Of a DNA stretch of 22,096 nt, positions 1 through 8,300 are shown piece by piece (the first letter of the stretch is position 1; every line of letters begins with the position of its first letter). Under the pieces are notes generated by a model that was not told the DNA's origin, ran no database searches, and worked only from the letters and a program-made list of their open reading frames with translations. The translations under genes were made by a program, and so were the position numbers. Where the stretch lies: assembly GCA_008931825.1 (NCBI GenBank), contig QXVZ01003996.1:1718-23813 (forward strand), written 5' to 3'. Source of the DNA: Phallusia fumigata (lineage: Eukaryota; Chordata; Ascidiacea; Phlebobranchia; Ascidiidae).

Positions 1-305
1 ATTGGGGTAACGACCACAACTGGAACGGGTGGTGAAACAACCACAACTGGAAAGACCAGCGAGACAACAACCACGCCATCTAGTGTCCCAACGACGACAA
101 CAGGATCGAGTGAAAGCACCACAACTGAGGTACGTTGACCTATGCTTTTGCAGTAACTGGTCGTAAGTTAATGACAAAAAACTATCCTTCTAGGCTGGAA
201 TAACAACCACGACGGTTGTAATGACAACAAGCGAAGTCAACGAAACCTGTTCATGGGACTGCAAGTGTTTCGTGACATGCGAGAACCAAAAGATCCTTGG
301 TCAAG
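1..305 (+). other. Thr-rich (mucin-type PTS) segment, exons 1-2 of the mucin-like gene
   Basis: Exon 1 (1-129, open at the left edge, frame 1) and the start of exon 2 (from 194) encode imperfect Thr-rich repeats such as TTTGTGGETTTT and VPTTTTGSSES. Such sequence is a typical substrate for dense O-glycosylation. The 64-nt intron 130-193 opens with gtacgt, closes with ttctag and has an in-frame stop, so it must be removed. Exon 2 then changes to Cys-rich sequence (NETCSWDCKCFVTC), ending the PTS tract. Confidence 0.75.
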
Positions 306-3300
306 GTAAAGGTTTAGTTACAGAAGACGTTCGATTCAATGGCATTTTGTTCAAAAAACCATTTCATTTTCTAGATGAGCTTCCATCTCGATGTGGAAGT
401 GAAGCCGTTGCCGAATGTGACTTATGCGCTTGCGAGGCTGGTTATATCAAGGACTCGGCAACTCGCAAATGTATTCAGTACGAAAGCGATTGCGACAGAA
501 CGTGCATCTACAACGGAAGGTCATTCAAGGTCAGAACCACCTCAACCTTATTATATCCAAGCATTGTATAAACTGAACCGGTGTGTCGTAATTGATACGT
601 TTGTGTTTTCTTCAGGAGGGCGAGAAATACTGGAAGGGCGATTGCATGTACTGCCAGTGCCTCGATGGCCAGGAACATTGTGAAAGCGACAAGTGCAGGT
701 TGACACAAGAAGCGTGCGACGAACTTGGTCAACGGTTTATCGAAATCCCAGGTCAGTATTTAGTTTCTACACAAATACAAATGTTCATTTGAACTTAATT
801 GGAGGCCGAGTAACTGTTACATGCAACGATTTTTTTGTTAGTAAACTGTACAAGCAATATTCTTGTTTCAAGTAGGTAAGTGGTTCTTGCAAAATCAGTA
901 CCTCCAGTAGAAGTTATCGTCAATGACTAATTTGAATACAAATGAGATTGTATTTGTTCAAATATGTTTAAATACACATATATATACTCTGAGAGACGGA
1001 TGATGCCAATACGGGCGAAATATATATTTTTAACGAAAAATTGTTGGTTAGTGTTTAAAGGGCGTATAAGTATGTTCATGTTAACCTTATGAAGGCTCTT
1101 CTGGGGGTCCGGGTCGTCTTCTTCAGGGTAAATAACACTCAAAGCGCGACTTACAACACATTTATGTGTTTATTGCAGGCACTTGCTGCTTCTGTGCCCC
1201 ATACAACGTTACATTCACCACAACACTGCCATCAACCAGCGGTGTGACAACCAAATCCACGTACGTTGCCACCTCAAGCACCAGTGCAGCTCAAACTACC
1301 ACCACACCATCTGGTCAAGAAACCACCGAACCGTCTTCCCCTGCCAGCTCAACCACATCATCTGGTGTCGTCTCCACACCCGAAACTACACCAGCATCCA
1401 ATTGCATCTACGAAGGCATCGACTACAACCGCCCAGCTGTAAGTTTAAACCACTTTATTTTTTGTGTCCTATATCAGGGTGTGCAAACTGCAATGCTACA
1501 GAGTCAAGTACAGTTGGGCAGATTAGACTGTGGGCCGCAAAGGTTGATTTTATTTATTACGTCTCTATGAGGAGATACAAGCCAGTACTTAATAGTGATA
1601 ACAACAGCGTTTGTCGAAACGTAGAAAATGTTTTACGCACAAGTACTGACTTCTACCTTCTTATTAAAAACGGCAATATTCTAAAAACGAGATGAAAGAA
1701 GAAAATTCGTAAGTGAAGCGATCCCAAAGGCACTGTTACGTCACGGAGAACAAATTGGATTTTCGTTGATCGCTCAATGCACTAATTTGCGTGAGAAAAA
1801 GAATTGGAATCGCTAGCTAGTATTGTACTAAATTCGTTTCACTGGACACTCTGTCCTTTATAAAAACATGTAATGTACTTTTTAACCAACCAAAACTTCA
1901 GAAATATAGGCTGTTTTAAACATAATAACTATTTTTGTTTTTCTATAGCCGGACAATGTGTGGGAGACGGAATGTAAGGTCTGCCGGTGCGAGAACAATA
2001 CTGCCGACTGCATGAAGGTCTGTCGACTTACACAGGACGTGTGCGCACCGGGAGAAGTTCTTCAAGATGCGATCGGCGAATGCTGCAAATGCGTGCCACA
2101 AGGTAACTATCGGCCACTTCGTTTCGCATATTTCTAGGCTAGAAATAGCTGCGCAAGGTTATCGAGCCGTTTAATAGTATCGAGCACACGTGCTGGATCG
2201 AAGGTGCACGCGGTGCAGCTAAACCATCGTTAAATAGCGTAATGTATCGAGACTCGCAACAGAGGGCAATTTGTCATGGGGGGACTTTAGCCCGAAGAAT
2301 GTTAGGTTAAAGTGATGGGGTTTGAAAGGAAAACAACCCAACGAAGAAAAAAGTACAAGCTTGTCAAAAACAACGCCATATACTGCTTTTACAATTAATA
2401 TTATGCAGAAATGAGTTGATCCTTTTGGTCCCAATCGCCACAATATTTTCTTGCCCACATTAGATCTAAACCGACTTGGGTCAGGAAAAGTATCAATTCG
2501 CCACATGTTCAATTTCATTTACAACACTCAATTTGTTTTGGTTCCAGTTTGCGAGTACGAGGGTGAATTCAAGAAGTACGGCGATTCATGGTCGGTCGAT
2601 GCTTGTGTTAAATGTTCGTGTATCGATGCTGCGACCGGTGTGAGGTGTTACAATGCCAGGAACGCCTGTGATATGGAATGTGACCTTGAGACACACGAGC
2701 TTCAGTATGCAGAGGGCGAATGCTGCCCGACATGCGGTAGGTTACACTTTGTTGGGGTGACGTATTCAGGGAGTTGTTTCCAAATCCCAGGAACTGCTAC
2801 ACCTAGTACCTGATCTAGGCACAAACTAAACCATCTGTAGTTTATAGCAGTGTTTTTTTACCTTGTTTATATGTTCATAGCCAGTTTGGACATCTAATAT
2901 GGTTGTTGGTTTATATGTACGTATACTGAAAACATTAACAGACATGGTATGCGCACAAGTAACAGATCTTATTATAATTTTTCGTAGTCGAGCGACCAGC
3001 ACCCAAACCCAGCTGCGCACCAATGGTGATGAAACGGACGGTTCGAGTCGGTGACTGTGTCAGTGTTGGCGAAGTTCATCTTACTGCTTGCATGGGTCAG
3101 TGCAGGTCCAACGTCACTCTTATGGCAGAAGCGCCTTTCATCCAGGTTTGTGGAACACTTTTTGAAATATTTAATGCGTTATAAGCGCCCTGGTGTAAGT
3201 GGGAATGAAGTGGGCCATGAAAAGATGAGATCAAGTATCTTTGTCGTGATAGTCGCACCTTAGGAGGCTATCAATCATTAAAGCCGTTTAAAAATCCCAA

Positions 3301-3771
3301 TTTCCAGTTGTAAGTATCAAAACTGGTAACAAAAATGCAAAATGAATACATGACATGGACTTAGCTTAACTGAAATCACAAGTGTCTTAAGTAGCTTAAA
3401 AAAAGCATAACTGCCAGAGAACTTGCACATAGCATTTAATTGTAACATAAACCATTTAAGAATAGCTGCTGTCAGCACCATGCAGTTATGATTTTATTTA
3501 GGTGCGAAAAGAATTTCTCCTTTTATATTGCATGGTAAATACACTTGATAAATATAAAACACCATAACCTGACTTAATCACTTTTCATCAGACCAACTGT
3601 CATTGCTGCAAACCTGCTGACGTTGAACACCGCAACGTCACTCTGGCCTGCCCTGACGGATCCAGGTCCGTCCACGTGATCCCCTATATAGCGTCGTGCG
3701 CATGCGCGTACTGCGAATATGACCCTTTGACCTCGTTCCGAAACCAGTATGCCCCGGTGGACGAAATCTAG
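1..3771 (+). CDS. Secreted mucin/VWF-like protein, C-terminal part (VWC repeats and CTCK cystine knot), 5' truncated by window
   Basis: Nine exons join in phase: 1-129, 194-305, 375-529, 616-751, 1179-1438, 1949-2102, 2548-2736, 2988-3145 and 3592-3771. Together they encode about 490 residues ending at a TAG stop. Introns are GT-AG. The visible protein runs Thr-rich segment, Cys-rich TIL-like stretch, VWC, Ser/Thr/Pro linker of about 70 residues, VWC, VWC, and a C-terminal CTCK knot. This order resembles the C-terminal ends of gel-forming mucins, von Willebrand factor and SCO-spondin. In those families the CTCK forms disulfide-linked dimers in the ER and VWC modules assist multimer packing or ligand binding. 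No VWD domain is visible, but it could lie upstream of the window. I cannot tell which family member this is. Gene structure is well supported; the product name is a family-level call. Confidence 0.85.
375..1195 (+). other. Cys-rich TIL-like stretch followed by VWC domain 1 (exons 3-5)
   Basis: Exon 3 (375-529) carries a spaced Cys pattern (AECDLCACEAGYI) resembling the TIL/C8-adjacent modules of mucins. The VWC module begins at CIYNGRSF, crosses into exon 4 (616-751) with the core CMYCQC and finishes at the start of exon 5 with TCCFC. Splice phases are 1 at 305, 0 at 529 and 1 at 751. The 427-base intron 752-1178 contains nothing recognisable apart from one short dispersed repeat at about 1089-1131. 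Confidence 0.7.
1089..1131. repeat. Short dispersed repeat pair member (ATGAAGGCTCTTCTGG ... CTTCTTCAGGGTAA)
   Basis: ATGAAGGCTCTTCTGG at 1089-1104 and CTTCTTCAGGGTAA at 1118-1131 recur in the same order and orientation at 12196-12273, with a longer unrelated middle. Both copies are intronic, in different genes. The family is unknown. Confidence 0.45.
1196..1438 (+). other. Ser/Thr/Pro-rich linker between VWC modules (exon 5)
   Basis: After TCCFCAPYN the exon encodes about 70 residues dominated by Thr, Ser and Pro (for example SSTSAAQTTTTPSG). The sequence then returns to a VWC start, CIYEGIDYN, just before the gtaagt donor at 1439. It is a mucin-like spacer embedded between two VWC modules rather than upstream of them. 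Confidence 0.75.
1401..2736 (+). other. VWC domains 2 and 3 of the mucin-like protein (exons 5-7)
   Basis: VWC2 starts at the end of exon 5 (CIYEG) and continues in exon 6 (1949-2102) with CKVCRC and ends with ECCKCVP. VWC3 is wholly in exon 7 (2548-2736): it starts CEYEGEF, has the core CVKCSC and ends ECCPTCG. Both show the family pattern of an aromatic-Gly start, a central CxxCxC and a terminal CCxxC. Intron 1439-1948 (510 bases) holds a copy of a short inverted-repeat element at about 1572-1655. Intron 2103-2547 (445 bases) holds nothing recognisable. Confidence 0.8.
1572..1655. mobile_element. Second copy of the 8807-8904 MITE family, opposite orientation
   Basis: The stretch AACAACAGCGTTTGTCGAAA and onward to AAGTACTG matches the reverse complement of 8825-8878 with only scattered differences. 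Its ends, GATACAAGCCAGTACTT (from 1574) and AAGTACTGACTTCTACC (to about 1657), form an imperfect inverted repeat. It is inside mucin-gene intron 1439-1948. Confidence 0.55.
2988..3771 (+). other. C-terminal cystine-knot (CTCK) domain, exons 8-9
   Basis: Exon 8 (2988-3145) supplies the first knot cysteines, including the ring motif CMGQC (CxGxC). Exon 9 (3592-3771) supplies CHCCKP and the closing CACAYC. This is the CTCK pattern seen at the ends of VWF and secreted mucins, where it forms intermolecular disulfides. The reading frame ends at TAG 3769-3771, 13 residues after the last Cys. The intervening intron 3146-3591 (446 bases) contains a small inverted-repeat element near 3405-3492. Confidence 0.8.
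3405..3492. repeat. Short inverted-repeat element, ATAACTGCC family (diverged copy)
   Basis: GCATAACTGCCA at 3405-3416 and TGCAGTTATG at 3481-3490 form a diverged terminal inverted repeat like that of 13431-13525. It sits in the last intron of the mucin-like gene. Confidence 0.4.
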
Positions 3772-5055
3772 GAGGTCAAGAATCAACGATGACCAATGAT
3801 TGACCGATGGACTCGATTTTGCGACTACGAGTACTGCCCACGCTGTAGCAGCCTTTGATTTCCGTCTAAAGTAGAACCAGTTGTCTCCGTGCTTCTAGAT
3901 GATTTTTAGAACTTTCTGGCAACAAAATATTACACAGAAAACATACACTCGTGTGTTTTAACCCGAAAATCATATCCAGCGGCTGCAGCGTGTCTTTTTG
4001 TTCTACTTTTTGTAGTTTTTTAGTGGCCCAACTATATATTATGCCTTATTTAATAATGTTCATGTTGAGTAGCAAAGAGACATACCTAATTTGCACGTTG
4101 TACTGAATCGCTTGCACGATTTGTGTTTCGCATTGTAATTATAGTTTCCCAGTAGTAAAGGAGTTCAAACGTACTTTACCCACTGTACTTCCGCACACCT
4201 TACGGCGACGACCCCTATTCCGAATGCTAACCATGACTCTTCCACTGTACATATAGCACTTTCTTTTATTCTATTATCCGTAGCTATTGCACCAAAAAAC
4301 ACCCATAGCGCTAAACGGGGCGGTGCCCTTCAAAAAGTAGGCGTGGCGGTTTTCAAGTGAGTTCCGATTTGCAGTAAATGTTGTATTCGTCCCTTTGTAC
4401 ATACACTCCCTATATCCAGGCTTGAAGCTGTGTTTGAGGATTTGTAAGCATTCTAGTAACAACTCTAACCCACCAAGTGCAATATTTGTCGGCCGTCGGT
4501 TGTTTAATATCGTGTGTGTTGTGTTTTGTCGATGTGCTGGGTCTTGGGCCGCCACGTGCATTGCGAGTTAACCATCCCGAAGCGAGAGTGTAATAAAAGT
4601 TTAGCGCTATGTGAAAATCCGTAGTATTTGAATTCAGTCAGGATGTCTTGTGCATGAATGCCATATGGTTCGTTGGAATAGTACGCAGCAAAACACATCC
4701 AAAGGTACGGTACGTCGTTCATATCGTGCTACGCCATACGCACCATCCTGCATTAGGTACTGTAACATGGTACGCCCTTCGCATCACAACTTAATACATA
4801 CCGAACCGTTATGCCTTCCTTTCCATTGGGTGGCGGTACTGTACGGCACTCAGCAAAATCATAAAAAGGTACGGAACGCACTTCGTGTTAAAAGACAGTT
4901 GATAGTTTAAATGTCTTTCCAGTAGGATTTGTGGAAAGATCCCATGTACGACAAGTAGGGATGCAGTTTGTGAGGAAAGACCAACAGCAACAGACCAAGA
5001 AGTGATGTTGACATTCTTTGTGCACCAGTGTACAAAGTTGTTACAATCAAGTCTA
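3772..5055. other. Intergenic space between convergent mucin-like (+) and RPTP (-) genes
   Basis: There is no convincing coding sequence here. It presumably contains the mucin 3' UTR, but no AATAAA or ATTAAA is visible in the first 800 bases after the stop. The first AATAAA on the + strand is at 4592-4597, which is rather distant. Two structured pieces stand out: a segment bounded by a perfect 13-bp inverted repeat (4304-4611) and a degenerate repeat rich in GGTACGGTACG-like words (about 4660-4890). The open frames here show no recognisable family motif and I treat them as chance. Confidence 0.6.
4304..4611. repeat. 308-bp segment bounded by a perfect 13-bp inverted repeat (possible MITE)
   Basis: CATAGCGCTAAAC at 4304-4316 is repeated as its exact reverse complement at 4599-4611. 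Outer flanks are only weakly similar and I see no clear target-site duplication. The interior is unlike the other elements in the window. It may be a non-autonomous DNA transposon, or a coincidence of one 13-mer. Confidence 0.4.
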
Positions 5056-5071
5056 TTCCAGAACTGTACAG

Positions 5072-5077
5072 TTTATT
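5072..5077 (-). terminator. Poly(A) signal AATAAA of the RPTP gene (minus strand)
   Basis: Plus-strand TTTATT at 5072-5077 reads AATAAA on the minus strand. It lies 244 bases past the RPTP stop codon (5323-5321), giving a 3' UTR of about 260 bases. It is the first canonical signal downstream of that stop. Confidence 0.5.
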
Positions 5078-5320
5078 TTACGAACGCTAGCACATCTAAA
5101 ACACGTATTTACACACTTGTAGAAATACAAATGTACATGTAAAGACTATCTGTTAAAGAAAATAGATCTACAATTATCTGGTAGAAAAATACTCGGCTGG
5201 TAAAAGTGGTGGATGAGATAGAAGCATAGAATCCTGAGCTCCAAGGTTTGGGTTTTCTGATGCTGATGCATCTGAACGTGAATTGAATTCCATAAAGGCA
5301 CTTTAATCAAATTGAAGACT

Positions 5321-5349
5321 TCAAAATACTGTTTCCTCCAATCCATCCC
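5321..5349 (-). other. Terminal coding exon of the RPTP ending in a PDZ-ligand-like sequence
   Basis: The exon follows ttatttgtag and, with the phase-1 G carried over from 5753, encodes GDGLEETVF then TGA (5323-5321). The C-terminus T-V-F fits the class I PDZ ligand form (Ser/Thr, any, hydrophobic). The tail after the PTP domain is only about 25 residues, short as in other R3 phosphatases. The 403-base intron 5350-5752 shows nothing beyond a short CCCGGGAT repeat near 5564-5580. Confidence 0.75.
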
Positions 5350-8300
5350 CTACAAATAAAAAAGTTTTGACTTAAAACCAAACACTGGATACAATTTGAA
5401 CGTCCAAAAGTTTAAGTGAGGTTTTTTCCTAGTCGAAACGCAAATTTGTAACACACAATTTCGATGTGCGTTTCTTATCGCACACTTGTGTACACTAGTT
5501 GACTAACTTTAGGTATTCGCACTACCAACGCGTCTTGTCCGGAACTGCAATGAAAATAAGCATCCCGGGATTTCCCGGGATCTCAACCCTAGATTGAGCC
5601 AATGCATTTAAAGGGAAACCCGTACTGAATGATAACTGCAGGTCGGGTGTACAAGAGGGGTAAGGACGAATAAGTCATTATATACATAGAAAGCACGAGT
5701 GTGTGTAAAGTGTAGAGCACCCCTTCTAAATATTACGTGTATATATCCTTACCTGTTGGAGGCCTTTGAAATTGTTCTTCTCCAATTACTTTTTGATTGA
5801 TAGCTTCCCAAATACAGCGATGGATAAGAATGTATTCCGTCTGAATACGGAGCAAACAAAACTAGTTTTAGAGCGGCAGAAAACAGTCACCCAACATAGG
5901 CAGTTAATCATTAGGGAGTTTGCAATTTCGTTACAGTGTGCCATACCAGGGTTTGAACCATGTAAGGTCTATATCTTCTAAGAGTAGCAACCGTTCCGAA
6001 CACATCAACTTGCAAACTATTGGAGAGATTTTCCAGCATTCGATCCATGCAAACAAATACTCCACAACGGCCAGATCCACTCCTGTTCAAAAAACGACTT
6101 GCTTCGTAATTATTTAGCAGCAGTTGTTTAAATGCGTTAAGTCAGTCTTTCTTAAACTTTTTTCGATGTGATGTCTTTGCAAAAGTTGGTTGGACTTTCG
6201 ACGCATCAGCGATAAGAATTTAACAAAGACACCTATTCCGAAAGTTGTGCATAACGGTTCATAAGCAAAAACCTACCAAACGGTAAGCTACCACCAGGGG
6301 GTCACGATGCACAGTTTCTGGACCACAGAGGTAATTTAAAACTCGCTTTTTTCCATATGAGTATCACACACATTTAAAACATATGGAAAACTTGTGCCTG
6401 ATTAGAGTGAAAACTACATGTATGATCGTTGAAAAACTTACGCGCACATCACCACAATGGGGGTGCTTTTAGCTTTCCTGTTTGCACGGACAGTTTGAAC
6501 GAAGCGAAGAACAGTTTGTGCATTATCCGACTGTTCGTGTACAGGCCACGTGACCAACTGGAACTGGGTGAGGTGGCGGACTTTGTCACGCTGCAAAACA
6601 ATAACACTGACGTCATATTAACCATACGAATGGATGTCAAATTGACAGAACAGTTCTGCCAGCAAGCTGACCAACTACAGTTAGCGTGACTTAAACACTA
6701 AGGAGGTCCTGTTGGGAATTATCAGGTCTTACCTGTTGATTACCAAGTTGTGTGAAATGATTTGAATATAGGAATCTAAATCAGTGCTTCTTAACCAGGG
6801 ACTAATTACTCCGTAATTAGGCATTTTTTCAGGGAGTAATGAGATTATCGTTTTTTGATTCCGTTGCACTAAAATATTTTCAAATTGTAGAATATAGGGT
6901 TTTGTGATTGTTCATTTGGCGTTTCGTAACACTTAACAACAACTGTGACGTCATAGTTCTGTGACGTCAAGCTTAAATTTAAAATAAAAACGGGGTGGTT
7001 GAAATCCACCAGGTTCTTTTCAGGGGTAACGATATCACAAAGGTTAAGAACCAGCGTAATAAATCAACCTACCATGGTAATTGAGAATTGACGGATGACC
7101 CAATCGAGTTGAGTGTCTTCGTGTGTCAACTGCACAGCAAGGTTTCCGTAATATTCAGTCTGCTTTTTCGGCCAGTAATCACCGTTCCTCTTCTGTGAAC
7201 ATATTTTTACGGCTGATGTTTATTTATCATAACAACACTTCATAACAGCACGATGTTTTAAATTAGAGTAACACACGTATGAATTATATGTATGTATTTA
7301 ATTCTGGGATTTGCCCCGAAGTTTTTTTAACCGGCCAACGACACACTCATGTACAAATCACAGCACGCCGGGTCTTCAAAATACGTTGCATTTAGATAGA
7401 GTCGGCCTTCCAAGCATTTCCATTTAGCAATGGGAAAAGTCTTGCCTGCGGTGGGATTCGAACCCACGACAGAAGACTATCCGGTGCTGGTGCTCTACAA
7501 CTGAGCTACGCAGGCTCGACAGTATGTCCCGAATCAAAGACACCGCTACCTGCTCCAAACGTTCTAGTAGGAAATTGCCAACGTACCTTTCCTTCCTCCA
7601 GGTTGCTGCATAACATTACAATAGTGGTGGCTCCCGTTTCCCACATCAGCCTCCAGAAATCCTTACGAGTATGTTCAAGTGGCATCTGAGTCACAACGAA
7701 CTGTTCGGACGACTGAGGCCCCTGTGGAAAAAAATGCAACGCATCTTAGTAATGATAACTGTTGTTTAGACATCTACTACTGAAAATCGAAAGTATTATT
7801 TTTGGTCTAGGATTTTCCTACTTCTTATAGGAGGGAAACCATCATTAAAAACATAACTGACAGAGCTTGTACATTTGAATACATTTTACTGCGAACGTTT
7901 TAACAATCACTGTTGTAATTTTGCACTGATCATGACGATTGTTGTTTGCATTAAGGTTTGCATTACAACATGTTAACTATACATAATGTAGTATAATTTC
8001 CTGAGAATAAAACTTGCACTTGTAACATTGTGCCATAAACCTACCGGTATAAAGCTCGCATTAATGTAGTCGGAGCCTTCAATGGCGGGGATAGCTTCCA
8101 GTTTTACACGAGAGTGATCAACTGAAAAGAAAAACGCTGTAATTCCAAACAAACTAAAAATATTCCCGTTATTTGGCGGTTTCGTAGCCTCCGCATTTTG
8201 TAGTAGGTCCAACATTCCTTAAACAAAAAAATACGAAGCCGAAAGACAGACATAATTGGGGCCTTGATCAAAACACTCGGTACCGAGTTCTCGGGTACTA

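Noticed and set aside
927..1142. Minus-strand open frame PEEDDPDPQKSL... near a dispersed repeat
   Set aside because: It lies in an intron of the mucin-like gene. I looked for a retroelement motif and found none; only the short repeat at 1089-1131 is supported.
5146..5346. Minus-strand 66-codon open frame starting MDWRKQYFEV
   Set aside because: The phase carried from the previous RPTP exon puts translation in a different frame, which ends nine codons into the exon. The longer frame is 3' UTR.
6429..6689. Plus-strand 86-codon open frame
   Set aside because: It is the antisense shadow of the RPTP exon carrying the WPD-loop region (6590-6442).
8275..8288. Perfect 14-bp palindrome ACTCGGTACCGAGT
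   Set aside because: It is isolated and intronic, with no repeat partner or regulatory context in the window; palindromes of this size occur by chance.
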